Positions 7,339 to 16,567 of a DNA stretch of 37,060 nucleotides are shown in pieces. The position numbers and the translations under genes are program-made. The stretch lies in contig CALWYL010000017.1 of NCBI GenBank assembly GCA_944385765.1, forward strand, positions 1-37,060, written 5' to 3'. Positions within the stretch are counted from its first letter, which is position 1. Each line of letters starts with the position of its first letter. Below the pieces are notes generated by a model that was not told the DNA's origin, did no database searches, and saw only the letters and a list, made by a program, of their open reading frames with translations. This DNA comes from an uncultured Oscillospiraceae bacterium (lineage in GTDB: Bacteria > Bacillota > Clostridia > Oscillospirales > Oscillospiraceae).

Positions 7339-7893
7339 TCACTCTTTTATGCTGCCGTCGGCGTTGAACAGCGGCAGGGGCGCCAGGGTGATGATGTCGT
7401 GCCTCTCGGCGGCCGCGCCCTCGGCCAGGACGGCCATGCGGCCGGCGATGACGCCGCCCGCGCGGCGCACCAGCTCCTCCATCGCGTGCAGGCTCTCGCC
7501 CGTGGAGATGACGTCGTCGATTATGAGTATCCGCTTGCCGCGCATGAGCTCGGCGTCGGCGGTGTCGATGACCAGCTTCTGGATGTGCATGGTGGTGATG
7601 CTGCGCACCTCCACCTCAAACACGCCGGTCATGTAGGCCTTGGCGCCCTTGCGGGCCAGGAAGTACTTCTCCGCGCCGGACTGGCGGGCCATCTCGTAGA
7701 GCAGGGGGATCGCCTTGGCCTCGGGGGCAATCAGGTAATCGTACTCCGGCGCGCGCTTGAGGAGCTCGGACGCGCAGTGCACGGTCAGCTCCACGTCGCC
7801 GAACATGACGAAGGCGCCTATGTACAAATCGTCCGTGACCTTGCACAGGGGCAGGTCGCGTTTCAACCCGGCGATATCCATCTCATAAGTCAT
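7339..7893 (-). CDS. Phosphoribosyltransferase family protein, adenine/purine type
   Basis: The protein has 184 residues with a type I phosphoribosyltransferase fold. The PRPP-binding loop reads ILIIDDVISTGESL (about 122-135), preceded by the usual beta strands and a hood region (YDYLIAPEAKAIPLLYEMAR). Length and sequence resemble the adenine/xanthine phosphoribosyltransferases that salvage a purine base with PRPP into the nucleotide in the cytosol. The base specificity cannot be read with certainty. ATG 7893 is preceded by AGGAGG. The gene stands alone with its own promoter. I looked for a purine riboswitch in its leader and did not find one. Confidence 0.8.
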   Translation of the reverse strand: MTYEMDIAGLKRDLPLCKVTDDLYIGAFVMFGDVELTVHCASELLKRAPEYDYLIAPEAKAIPLLYEMARQSGAEKYFLARKGAKAYMTGVFEVEVRSITTMHIQKLVIDTADAELMRGKRILIIDDVISTGESLHAMEELVRRAGGVIAGRMAVLAEGAAAERHDIITLAPLPLFNADGSIKE

Positions 7894-7959
7894 GGGGGTT
7901 CCTCCTAAAATATATTGGGATGTGTGTTCTCATACGCTCAAAATTCTGCTAACTAACCA

Positions 7960-7987
7960 ATTATACCTGTTTTTGCCGCAAAATCAA
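7960..7987 (-). promoter_or_regulatory. Promoter of the phosphoribosyltransferase gene
   Basis: On the minus strand TTGATT (7982-7987) and TATAAT (7960-7965) are 16 bases apart, leading to AGGAGG and ATG 7893. Confidence 0.65.
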
Positions 7988-8116
7988 GCACTAAATGGGG
8001 GAAGATTCCCCGCGGGCAAAGTGGAAAAATTAACATAAATGAGAGCAATGTGCCCTTACCGGGCACGATGTAACTGTGGATAATTCACAAAACGGTCAAC
8101 ATGTACGAGAATTCTC
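7988..8116. other. Intergenic stretch between divergent genes
   Basis: This is the middle of the 352-base gap between the phosphoribosyltransferase gene and the SNF symporter. It is richer in A and T than its surroundings and has no convincing reading frame. One small hairpin is visible, GTGCCC (8050-8055) with GGGCAC (8061-8066). No RNA gene or known riboswitch was recognised on either strand. Confidence 0.5.
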
Positions 8117-8145
8117 TTGCCAAATCAACACAAATAGTGTAAATT
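8117..8145 (+). promoter_or_regulatory. Candidate promoter of the SNF symporter gene
   Basis: TTGCCA (8117-8122) and TAAATT (8140-8145) are separated by 17 bases. The predicted start near 8152 gives a leader of about 95 bases. That leader contains CTCTC/GAGAG (8176-8180 with 8189-8193) directly followed by GCCGGCG/CGCCGGC (8193-8199 with 8209-8215). Confidence 0.55.
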
Positions 8146-8245
8146 GTATATAAACGAGGGAACCGTTGGCGCGTTCTCTCGGGTATGGGAGAGCCGGCGC
8201 GTGGAAAACGCCGGCATATCAAATCTTATATTGGGAGGGAATAAA

Positions 8246-9724
8246 ATGGATAAAGCTCCGCATATGGAACACGATCGCGGCACATGGGGCTCCAACTTCG
8301 GCTTTCTGATGGCCGCCGTCGGCTCCGCGGTGGGCCTGGGCAACATCTGGGGCTTCCCGTACAAGATGGGCAGCAAGGGCGGCTTCGCCTTCCTCGTCAT
8401 CTATCTGCTGCTGGTGGTATTCGTCGGCGTGGTCGTCATGCTCGGCGAGCTGACCATAGGCCGCAAGACGGGCCTCGGCGCGGTGGGCGCCTACGCCAAG
8501 CTGTCCAAGAAGTACAAGTGGGTCGGCTACCTCGGCATACTCTCGGCCTTCACGCTGCTCGCCTTCTACAACGTGCTCGGCGGGCTGGTCATGCGCTACA
8601 TGTTCGGATTTATTCTGGAGATACTGGGCGTGGACGGCTTCTCCGGCGCGGAGGGAGGATTCTTTGACTACATACTCTTCGACTACAGCGGCATGATTTT
8701 CTTCCACGTGCTCTTCATCGTCTGCAACGTGGTGATAGTCATGGGCGGCATACAGGGGGGCATCGAGAAGTTCTGCACGGTGGCCATGCCGGCGCTCTTC
8801 TTCATGCTGCTCTTCGTGATAATCTACGTCGCCTTCCAGCCGGGCGCCGGCCAGGGCTACAAGGATATGCTCACCCCCGACCTCAAGCCCATCTCCACCT
8901 TCGGTGGGTTCGTGGATGTGCTGAAAACGGCGGCGGGGCAGATGTTCTTCTCGCTCTCGCTGGGCATGGGCGCCATCATCTCCTACGGCTCCTATCTGGA
9001 CAAAAAGGAGAACCTGCAGAAGAACTCGCTGATAATCCCCGCCTGCGACACGCTGATAGCGGTCATGGCGGCCTGCGCGGTGCTGCCCGCCTGCGCCGCT
9101 TTCGGCATGGAGTACAACCAGGGCCCCGGACTGCTCTTCAACACGATGCAGAACGTGTTCCTCAGCATGGGCTCCTTCGGCAGCTTCGTGGGCTTCATGT
9201 TCTACTTCCTGGTGTTCATCGCGGCCGTCACCTCGTCTATCTCGCTCTTTGAGGCCATAGTCACCTGGCGCATCGACGTCAACCGCGAGAAGGGGAAGAA
9301 GACGAACCGCACGACCATCATGTGCGTCGCCGCCGTCTGCTCCCTCATCGTCGGCCTGCCGGTCGCCCTGGACGCGCTGGGCAGCCCGGACGCCGCCGTC
9401 AAGGCGCCGTATCTGCTGCTCGGCATGACTCCCGAGCAGCTCGACGCGGGCCAGGTACCCATGGCCATCGACGCCTGGCTCGACTTCTTCGACGTCATCT
9501 CCGAGGGCATATTCATGCCGCTGGGCGCGCTGGTCATGTCGGTGCTGATAGGCTGGAAGTGGAAGACCAAGAACCTGGTTGTGCCGGAGTGCGAACAGAG
9601 CGGGCACAAGTTCTGGGGCTATGGCTTCTTCGACTTCTGCTTCAAGTTCATCACGCCTCTGGGCATGCTGGTGGTCCTCGGCGGACAGATTTACGACTTC
9701 TTCATCAAGGCGCTGCTGGCCTAG
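8246..9724 (+). CDS. Sodium-dependent transporter, SNF/NSS family
   Basis: A 492-residue protein with about twelve membrane helices. Its N terminus is diagnostic of neurotransmitter:sodium symporters: WGSNFGFLMAAVGSAVGLGN followed by IWGFPYKMGSKGGFAF. These segments form the sodium and substrate sites of helix 1 in LeuT-type carriers. Bacterial members import amino acids or similar amines by sodium symport. ATG 8246 is chosen because GGGAGGG lies 5-11 bases upstream and the conserved helix 1 follows soon after; the open frame reaches back to 8144 without a ribosome site. The gene stands alone, with its own promoter and a strong terminator. The substrate is not determined. Confidence 0.92.
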   Translation: MDKAPHMEHDRGTWGSNFGFLMAAVGSAVGLGNIWGFPYKMGSKGGFAFLVIYLLLVVFVGVVVMLGELTIGRKTGLGAVGAYAKLSKKYKWVGYLGILSAFTLLAFYNVLGGLVMRYMFGFILEILGVDGFSGAEGGFFDYILFDYSGMIFFHVLFIVCNVVIVMGGIQGGIEKFCTVAMPALFFMLLFVIIYVAFQPGAGQGYKDMLTPDLKPISTFGGFVDVLKTAAGQMFFSLSLGMGAIISYGSYLDKKENLQKNSLIIPACDTLIAVMAACAVLPACAAFGMEYNQGPGLLFNTMQNVFLSMGSFGSFVGFMFYFLVFIAAVTSSISLFEAIVTWRIDVNREKGKKTNRTTIMCVAAVCSLIVGLPVALDALGSPDAAVKAPYLLLGMTPEQLDAGQVPMAIDAWLDFFDVISEGIFMPLGALVMSVLIGWKWKTKNLVVPECEQSGHKFWGYGFFDFCFKFITPLGMLVVLGGQIYDFFIKALLA

Positions 9725-9765
9725 CGGCGGCCGCGGCGGGGAAATCGGATACGCAAATACAGACA

Positions 9766-9797
9766 GGGCGGCGGGTGCGAACCCGCCGCCCTTTATT
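9766..9797 (+). terminator. Intrinsic terminator of the SNF symporter gene
   Basis: GGGCGGCGGGT (9766-9776) pairs with ACCCGCCGCCC (9781-9791), a perfect 11-bp stem followed by TTTATTT. Confidence 0.85.
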
Positions 9798-9798
9798 T

Positions 9799-9817
9799 CC
9801 GGGGAAATTTTCCCCGG
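9799..9817. promoter_or_regulatory. Perfect palindrome upstream of the ECF sigma gene
   Basis: CCGGGGAAA-T-TTTCCCCGG has 9-base arms. A second, looser repeat of the same style, GGGGGA-GT-TTTTCCC (about 9829-9840), lies between it and the sigma start. They are candidate operator or autoregulatory sites; no standard -35/-10 pair is clear here. Confidence 0.35.
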
Positions 9818-9869
9818 GGCGCTACCTGGGGGAGTTTTTCCCTACTATATGGTTGAGGGGGGTGAGCGC

Positions 9870-10427
9870 GTGGACGACGCGGGGATAATAGAGCTGTTCT
9901 TCGCGCGCGACGGCGAGGCGGTGGCGGAGTGCCGCCGGGCCTACGGGGCCTATTGCCTGGGCATAGCCCGGCGCATACTGCCGCGCGAGGCTGATGCCGA
10001 GGAGTGCGAGAACGACGTGTATATGGCGGCCTGGAGGGCCATACCGCCGGAGAGGCCGGCCTCCCTGCGGGCGTTTTGGGGAAAGATAACGCGCAACCTG
10101 GCCCTCGGCCGCTATGAGCGGGAGCACGCCCAAAAGCGCGGGGGCGGGGCCGTGGACGCCGTGCTCGACGAGCTGAGCGAGTGCCTGCCGGGGCCGGGCT
10201 CGGCGGGGGAGAGGCTGGAGGCCGCGGAGCTGGCGGGGGCGGTGGATGCCTTCCTGCGCTCGCGGACGCCGCGGGAGCGGCAGATATTCCTCCGGCGGGT
10301 GTTCTTCTGCGACGGCGTGGCGGAGATAGCGGCGCGCTTTTCCACCAGCGAGGCGGCGGTGAAGTCCTCGCTGCGGCGCACGCGCGCCGCGCTGAGGCGA
10401 TATCTGGAGAGGGAGGAACTGCTGTGA
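9870..10427 (+). CDS. ECF-type RNA polymerase sigma factor
   Basis: The 185-residue protein has the two-domain layout of extracytoplasmic-function sigma factors. Region 2 lies at about 5-75 (AGIIELFFARDGEAVAE, then DAEECENDVYMAAW and FWGKITRNLAL). A variable linker follows, then region 4 at about 122-180, with RERQIFLRRVFF and a helix-turn-helix (VAEIAARFSTSEAAVKSSLR). GTG 9870 is preferred because GAGGGGGGTGAG (9855-9866) sits at the right distance; ATG 9849 lacks a site. Its stop overlaps the start of the next gene by four bases (GTGA), so the two are translationally coupled, as expected for sigma and anti-sigma partners. The stimulus is unknown. Confidence 0.88.
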   Translation: MDDAGIIELFFARDGEAVAECRRAYGAYCLGIARRILPREADAEECENDVYMAAWRAIPPERPASLRAFWGKITRNLALGRYEREHAQKRGGGAVDAVLDELSECLPGPGSAGERLEAAELAGAVDAFLRSRTPRERQIFLRRVFFCDGVAEIAARFSTSEAAVKSSLRRTRAALRRYLEREELL

Positions 10428-11374
10428 ACGAGAGAGACCTGTTCCGCGCGGTCGGAGAGGCGGGGGAGGACCTGATAGAGGAGGCCGAACGGCGGCCGCG
10501 GCGGCGCGCCGCGGCGTATCTGGGCGCGCTGGCGGCCTGCGCCGTGCTGGCCCTGGTCCTGGCCCAGCCGCACTGGCGCGAACTGCCCGCAGCGGAGGAG
10601 ACGGCGCCGGCGCCGGCGGAGGAGACGGCCCCGGCGGAGGAGAGCGCGGCGCCGGAGGGCGTGTACATCCCGCCGATGGAGCTGCCGGAGGAGGAGGCGG
10701 GCGTGGCCATGGATATGGTGGCCTTCGTAGTGTACGGCGGCCGCATGTACTGCGAGACGCAGACCATAGACTGCGCGCCCGGCACGCTGGAGGGGCTATT
10801 GGGGGACTATCTCTTCACCTCGGCGGGCGGCATCGACGAGTGGAGCGGGAAGGGCGAGTACGTCGACGGCCGCGGCAGCGTGGGAGGGGACGTCTACACC
10901 GTGAAGGGCTATGACAGCTCCTTCCGCCTGGGCATCCCCGCGGCGGACGGGGGCTGGCTGCAGCTCTTCGACTGCCTGAACGGCATAACGCTGACCACGG
11001 GCGCGGACCTCTACGCCGAGAGGCTGCACCTTGCCGGGAACTGGACGGAGCTGGAGTACCTCACCCACGAGGACTGGAACGAGAACCGGCACGCCTACCG
11101 CGCGCCGGAGCTCACGGAAGAACAGATAGAGGACTTCATAGCCGCGCTCTGCGCGGGGGAGTTCGAGTACTGGGGAGCCGACGGCGAGCGGGGCGACATC
11201 TTCCGCCGGAATCTGGCGCAGGAGCACCTCTATTTCCGCATGGCGGACGGCACAACGGTGGGGCTGAGGCTCTTTGAAAACGGCCTCGTCATGTATGACG
11301 GCCTGGCCGACCGGGTGCTGGTGGACGCGCGGGGGGAGGCGTTCGACGCCGTGTTTGAGGCCTGTGGGAGCTGA
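10424..11374 (+). CDS. Membrane protein coupled to the ECF sigma factor, probable anti-sigma factor
   Basis: A 316-residue protein with a short charged cytoplasmic N terminus (about 1-28) and one membrane segment (about 30-47). A Pro/Ala/Glu-rich linker with repeated AEETAPA units follows (about 54-75), then a large extracytoplasmic domain that I do not recognise. GTG 10424 overlaps the sigma stop and has GGGAGGA (10411-10417) in front. Layout and coupling fit a transmembrane anti-sigma that senses an external signal. The N-terminal part is short and lacks a zinc-binding HXXXCXXC anti-sigma motif, so the assignment rests on context. A GCCCGGC/GCCGGGC hairpin (11378-11396) follows without a T run. 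Confidence 0.6.
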   Translation: MNERDLFRAVGEAGEDLIEEAERRPRRRAAAYLGALAACAVLALVLAQPHWRELPAAEETAPAPAEETAPAEESAAPEGVYIPPMELPEEEAGVAMDMVAFVVYGGRMYCETQTIDCAPGTLEGLLGDYLFTSAGGIDEWSGKGEYVDGRGSVGGDVYTVKGYDSSFRLGIPAADGGWLQLFDCLNGITLTTGADLYAERLHLAGNWTELEYLTHEDWNENRHAYRAPELTEEQIEDFIAALCAGEFEYWGADGERGDIFRRNLAQEHLYFRMADGTTVGLRLFENGLVMYDGLADRVLVDARGEAFDAVFEACGS

Positions 11375-11452
11375 AAGGCCCGGCCCTGCGCCGGGCGCTG
11401 GATTGGGCTCCGGGGCGATCCCTCTCTGACAGGCCGCGGAGAACGCCATGAG

Positions 11453-11484
11453 GAAAAAACTCCCCCGGGATTACCCGGGGGAGT
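11453..11484 (-). terminator. Intrinsic terminator of the SLH protein gene
   Basis: On the minus strand ACTCCCCCGGG (11474-11484) pairs with CCCGGGGGAGT (11459-11469) and is followed by a run of six T, just after the stop at 11489. It may also catch readthrough from the sigma/anti-sigma operon on the other strand. Confidence 0.85.
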
Positions 11485-11488
11485 ATCT

Positions 11489-12406
11489 TCAATCCCTGGC
11501 CTCGCGCACGGCGATGGCGGCGGCGAGCATCTCCGCGGCCTCCGAGCGCGTGAGCTCCTCGCTGTAGCGCGCTCCGTCGAGGATGCCGCAGGCGGAGGTG
11601 TTGGCCACGGCCTGGGCCGCCCACTGCGGCGCGTTGGCCGAGGCCGCCTCGGCGTCGGTGAGGTCGAGGGCCGAGTCGAGCATGACGGCGGCCTCCACGC
11701 GGCTGATGGGCTCATTGGGCTCAAAGGCCGCGCCCGAGTCGCCGGAGTAGCCGCTTATCACCCCGTCCATCAGGGCGGTGGCCACATAGGGCTTCTGCCA
11801 GAGGGGGATCTCGCCGTCGTCGGTGAAGCCGGTGGAGGCCACGCCGCTGAGCAGCCTGGTGCCGCAGAGCTCCAGGCACATGCTGAGGAACTCGCCGCGG
11901 GTCACTCCGCGCTGGGGGTAGAACACCCACTGGCTTCCCAGCTTTTCGCCGGTGAAGATGCCCTCCTCGGCCAGGAGAGTCGCGGCGTAGGCGGCCCTGT
12001 CGCCGGCCATGTCGCTGTAGAAAGTCTGGGTCTTCTGCTTGGAGATGCGGATGATAACCGTGGCCTCCTGGGAGGCGTTGCCCTCGCTGTCCACGGCCCG
12101 GTAGCCGAAGTAGTCGCGGCCCCGGCGGTCCTTGTCCGGCGTGTAGACGAAGCGGCCGTCCTTCGTGAGCTCCACGGTGCCCTTGCCCGGCTCGGTGCTT
12201 ATCTCAAAGGTGACGGTGTCGCCCTCCGGGTCCACGGCGGAGAGCCGCCCGCCCACGGAGACGTTGCGGTAGGTGTTGAGCTCCAGGTTCTCGGCCACCG
12301 GCGCGCCGGCGGCGGACTCGCCCTCCGCCAGGGCGGGGACGGCGGCGGCCATCAGCAAGGCGGCCGCCATGACCGCGCAGAGCAGGGACATTCTATGTTT
12401 TCTCAT
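11489..12406 (-). CDS. Secreted protein with a cadherin/Ig-like domain and SLH repeats
   Basis: A 305-residue exported protein. A signal peptide (1 to about 28, ending PALAEG) is followed by one tandem-type cadherin/Ig-like domain (about 35-122) with the DPEGDTVTFEI and Y.PD.D..G.D.F.Y pattern. The C-terminal half (about 128-303) resembles S-layer homology repeats (YAATLLAEEGIF, GVTRGEFLSMCLEL, PISRVEAAVMLD, LTRSEAAEMLAAA). SLH repeats bind pyruvylated cell-wall polymer, so it is probably displayed at the cell surface. GGAGGAAT lies 6-13 bases before ATG 12406. It is transcribed in the same direction as the XRE gene 64 bases upstream, and no separate promoter was obvious. Confidence 0.82.
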   Translation of the reverse strand: MRKHRMSLLCAVMAAALLMAAAVPALAEGESAAGAPVAENLELNTYRNVSVGGRLSAVDPEGDTVTFEISTEPGKGTVELTKDGRFVYTPDKDRRGRDYFGYRAVDSEGNASQEATVIIRISKQKTQTFYSDMAGDRAAYAATLLAEEGIFTGEKLGSQWVFYPQRGVTRGEFLSMCLELCGTRLLSGVASTGFTDDGEIPLWQKPYVATALMDGVISGYSGDSGAAFEPNEPISRVEAAVMLDSALDLTDAEAASANAPQWAAQAVANTSACGILDGARYSEELTRSEAAEMLAAAIAVREARD

Positions 12407-12470
12407 GCTTATTCCTCCTGCGGTAAGATGTGCTCCTATTGTGCGCTGGAGGAATTGCTATTATGCGCCG

Positions 12471-12662
12471 CTATTCCCAGAAAAGCTCGTCCAGCGTCTT
12501 GCCCAGCGCGCGGCAGATGGCCAGGCAGAGGCGGATGGTGGGGTTGTAGTCGCCCTTTTCGATGGCGTTTATCGTCTGGCGCGTGACGCCGACGGCGTCC
12601 GCCAGCTGCTGCTGGGACATGTCCAGGGCGGCGCGGGCCGATTTCATGCGCAGGTTCTTCAC
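12471..12662 (-). CDS. Small XRE-family helix-turn-helix regulator
   Basis: The 63-residue protein consists almost entirely of an XRE/Cro DNA-binding domain. The pattern is MSQQQLADAVGVTRQTINAI followed by EKGDYNPTIRLCLAICRALG, and the end is TLDELFWE, typical of the small YozG-type regulators. The start codon is GTG and overlaps the stop of the upstream membrane-protein gene by four bases (GTGA). The pair therefore forms a coupled two-gene unit. It probably represses its own operon; inverted repeats in the promoter at 13165-13189 are candidate operators. Confidence 0.9.
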   Translation of the reverse strand: MKNLRMKSARAALDMSQQQLADAVGVTRQTINAIEKGDYNPTIRLCLAICRALGKTLDELFWE

Positions 12663-13102
12663 TCGCTGTCACCCTCCCGTCTCAGCCTTGCGCGCTGTAT
12701 TACGGCGACGGCGAAGACGTAGATGAACACGATTCCGAGCATGAGGTTCGCCCCGCCTATCTGCAGCACGCCGTCCACTACCATGTCGCCCTCCAGCCAG
12801 GAGCTGACGGCCAGGCCGAGATTCATAATGCCGAGCAGCACGAACACGACGTACTGCCCGAGGCGGCTTGTGTTCGCCCACCAATAGGCTTCGTTCATTA
12901 TGCTTATCCACACATAGGGGATGAGCGAGACGGCTATCGCCGCCACGCAGCCCGTCACCGGCTCGCACCAGCTCCAGAGCCCTTCGGTCACCGCGTACAG
13001 CAGCAGCGCCACCAGCAGCGTGCCGTAGGCGTATTTGAATGCCCTGCCGCGCACGACGGTCTGCCTCTCGTCGTATTTGCCTTCCCTGAATTTGTCGGCC
13101 AT
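12659..13102 (-). CDS. Small integral membrane protein paired with the XRE regulator
   Basis: The protein has 147 residues. The N terminus is charged (ADKFREGKYDERQ), and four hydrophobic segments follow at about 23-45, 49-70, 83-101 and 113-137, with a basic C terminus. No catalytic motif is visible and I do not recognise a named function. Pairs of a membrane protein and a small YozG-type XRE regulator are common in Firmicutes, and such membrane proteins are usually of unknown function. ATG 13102 is chosen because AAAGGGGGG lies just upstream; the longer frame from 13144 has no ribosome site and would cover the -10 region. Confidence 0.75.
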   Translation of the reverse strand: MADKFREGKYDERQTVVRGRAFKYAYGTLLVALLLYAVTEGLWSWCEPVTGCVAAIAVSLIPYVWISIMNEAYWWANTSRLGQYVVFVLLGIMNLGLAVSSWLEGDMVVDGVLQIGGANLMLGIVFIYVFAVAVIQRARLRREGDSE

Positions 13103-13134
13103 ATTCCCGGCCCCCCTTTTCGGATTGTGGCTAC

Positions 13135-13163
13135 AGCTTAGCATACGGCCGACAATATGTCAA
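13135..13163 (-). promoter_or_regulatory. Promoter of the membrane protein/XRE operon
   Basis: On the minus strand a consensus TTGACA (13158-13163) is followed after 17 bases by TAAGCT (13135-13140). Confidence 0.6.
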
Positions 13164-13164
13164 G

Positions 13165-13189
13165 TATAATTTACATTATATCGTGTAAA
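13165..13189. promoter_or_regulatory. Candidate operator, overlapping inverted repeats
   Basis: Two inverted repeats lie immediately upstream of the -35 box of the XRE operon: TATAAT-TTAC-ATTATA (13165-13180) and TTTACA-N8-TGTAAA (13170-13189). They are AT-rich in a GC-rich genome and are good candidates for the XRE regulator's binding site; an activator site is equally possible from the position. Confidence 0.4.
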
Positions 13190-13207
13190 ATTTGCGTAAT
13201 GGCGCAT

Positions 13208-13240
13208 AAAAAGGTCGCCCCGCCATCTGGCGGGGCGACC
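13208..13240 (-). terminator. Intrinsic terminator of groES-groEL
   Basis: GGTCGCCCCGCC (13213-13224) pairs perfectly with GGCGGGGCGACC (13229-13240). On the minus strand it is followed by TTTTT, 17 bases after the groEL stop codon. Confidence 0.9.
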
Positions 13241-13256
13241 GGGCTTTAGGGGGTTA

Positions 13257-14897
<1,641 letters not shown>

Positions 14898-14907
14898 TTA
14901 TCACTGA

Positions 14908-15259
<352 letters not shown>

Positions 15260-15269
15260 CCCGCTTAAT

Positions 15270-15297
15270 AACATAGCACAAATATCAAAATTGTCAA
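15270..15297 (-). promoter_or_regulatory. Promoter of groES-groEL
   Basis: On the minus strand TTGACA (15292-15297) and TATGTT (15270-15275) are 16 bases apart, immediately upstream of the CIRCE element. Confidence 0.8.
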
Positions 15298-15321
15298 GAC
15301 CCGCGTCAAAAAAAGATATCA

Positions 15322-15362
15322 AATTTTTGTGAACAATTTCGACAGAGTTTTGAACAAAAATT
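15322..15362. repeat. AT-rich inverted repeat
   Basis: AATTTTTGT (15322-15330) and ACAAAAATT (15354-15362) are perfect 9-base arms around a 23-base loop that contains the related words GAACAA and TTGAACAA. It sits between the groES promoter and the end of the SHOCT gene. It could be a weak terminator for deoC-SHOCT or a protein-binding site. Confidence 0.35.
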
Positions 15363-15399
15363 CGTTAGATTTGTCGCTTGACACAGGAATATTTACATT

Positions 15400-15756
15400 T
15401 TATAGCTCAGAAATGATTTCGCCGCGCTTTTTTTCATACTCCTGGGGGCTTATCAGGCCGCGGTCGTGCAGTTCCTGGAGCTCGGCGAGGCGGTCGGCGG
15501 CGGCGCCGCGCTCCTCCCCGCCGGAGGGCGGCTCGTCCTCGATGTGTATCTCCGGGCCCAGGCTCTTCCTGCCCATGGCGGCGTAGCCGTTTATGAGCAT
15601 GATGGCGGCGGAGATGAGGGTCCACACCACGCCGACGCCGCCGGTGCGGGGGATGACGATGAAGAGGCCCATGAGCACGAAGATGAAGCCTATGACGGAG
15701 GCGATGCCGGAAATCACCCGGTTGGGCCGGTAGGTGACACGGGCGCGGCGGCGCAT
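15400..15756 (-). CDS. Small membrane protein with a C-terminal SHOCT domain
   Basis: A 118-residue protein with a basic N terminus and two membrane segments (about 14-36 and 42-60). A linker rich in Glu, Pro and Gly follows, then a C-terminal SHOCT motif (about 88-118: RLAELQELHDRGLISPQEYE and a KK..E.I end). SHOCT is a short oligomerisation or interaction motif found at protein ends. Its ATG shares one base with the stop codon of deoC (TGATG), so the genes are coupled, with AGGAGA upstream. No enzymatic function can be assigned. Confidence 0.78.
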   Translation of the reverse strand: MRRRARVTYRPNRVISGIASVIGFIFVLMGLFIVIPRTGGVGVVWTLISAAIMLINGYAAMGRKSLGPEIHIEDEPPSGGEERGAAADRLAELQELHDRGLISPQEYEKKRGEIISEL

Positions 15757-16439
15757 CAGTAGTTCTCCTGGGGGGCGCCCCCGGCGTTCTCCAGCTCCAT
15801 GGCCAGCTTGACTATGCGGCTGGTGCCCAGGCGGTCGGCGCCCAGCTCTATGAAGTCCTCGGCATCGGCCAGGGTCTTGATGCCGCCGGCGGCCTTTACC
15901 CTGACGTGCTCGGCGCAGCAGCTGCGCAGCAGCTGGACGTCCTCGCGCGTGGCCCCGCCGGTGGAAAAGCCGGTGGAGGTCTTTATATAGTCGGCGCCGG
16001 AGTCGGAGACTATGCGGCAGAGGGCGCGCTTTTCGTCCTCGGTGAGCAGGCAGCACTCGATGATGACCTTGAGTATGCGGCCCTCGCAGGCCGCGCGGAC
16101 GGCGGCTATGTCGTCGGCCACGTCGCCCCAGCAGCCGTCCTTCACCATGGCCAGGTTTATCACCATGTCTATCTCGTCCGCCCCGTTCTTTACGGCGTCG
16201 GCGGCCTCAAAGGCCTTGGCGGCGGTGGTCATGTAGCCGTTGGGGAAGCCGATGACGGTGCAGACCTTCATGCGGGCGCCCACATAGGCCCTGGCGCCCT
16301 TTACGTGGCAGGGGGGGATGCAGACGGAGGCGCAGCCGTATTTTATGGCCTGGTCGCAGAGGGCGCGAATCTCGGCGCTGCCGGCGTCTACGCGCAGCAG
16401 GGTGTGGTCGCAGCGGGAGAGAATATCTTTAAGCTCCAT
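15756..16439 (-). CDS. deoC: Deoxyribose-phosphate aldolase
   Basis: The 227-residue protein is a class I aldolase of the DeoC family. It splits 2-deoxyribose 5-phosphate into glyceraldehyde 3-phosphate and acetaldehyde in nucleoside breakdown. The Schiff-base lysine is Lys153 in YIKTSTGFST. The second active-site lysine is Lys182 in VRVKAAGGIK, and Asp91 in DEIDMVINL is the conserved acid. ATG 16439 is chosen because AAGGAGA precedes it; the frame extends to 16469 without a ribosome site. The promoter is at 16472-16500. No other deo or nucleoside-phosphorylase gene is next to it. Confidence 0.96.
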   Translation of the reverse strand: MELKDILSRCDHTLLRVDAGSAEIRALCDQAIKYGCASVCIPPCHVKGARAYVGARMKVCTVIGFPNGYMTTAAKAFEAADAVKNGADEIDMVINLAMVKDGCWGDVADDIAAVRAACEGRILKVIIECCLLTEDEKRALCRIVSDSGADYIKTSTGFSTGGATREDVQLLRSCCAEHVRVKAAGGIKTLADAEDFIELGADRLGTSRIVKLAMELENAGGAPQENY

Positions 16440-16471
16440 GTCTTTTCTCCTTTTTGTGAGGTGGTACAAGC

Positions 16472-16500
16472 ATTATACTACGGCCGGGGAGAATATACAA
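16472..16500 (-). promoter_or_regulatory. Promoter of deoC-SHOCT
   Basis: On the minus strand TTGTAT (16495-16500) and a consensus TATAAT (16472-16477) are separated by 17 bases. Confidence 0.7.
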
Positions 16501-16567
16501 GCTCGGAGCGGAATAAGCTGATATCGCGGCCCCGGAAGGGGCGGACTAACGATACGGAGGCGTGGAA

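Noticed and set aside
7894..7987. Purine riboswitch ahead of the phosphoribosyltransferase gene
   Set aside because: The conserved three-way junction and loop sequences of the purine aptamer are not found.
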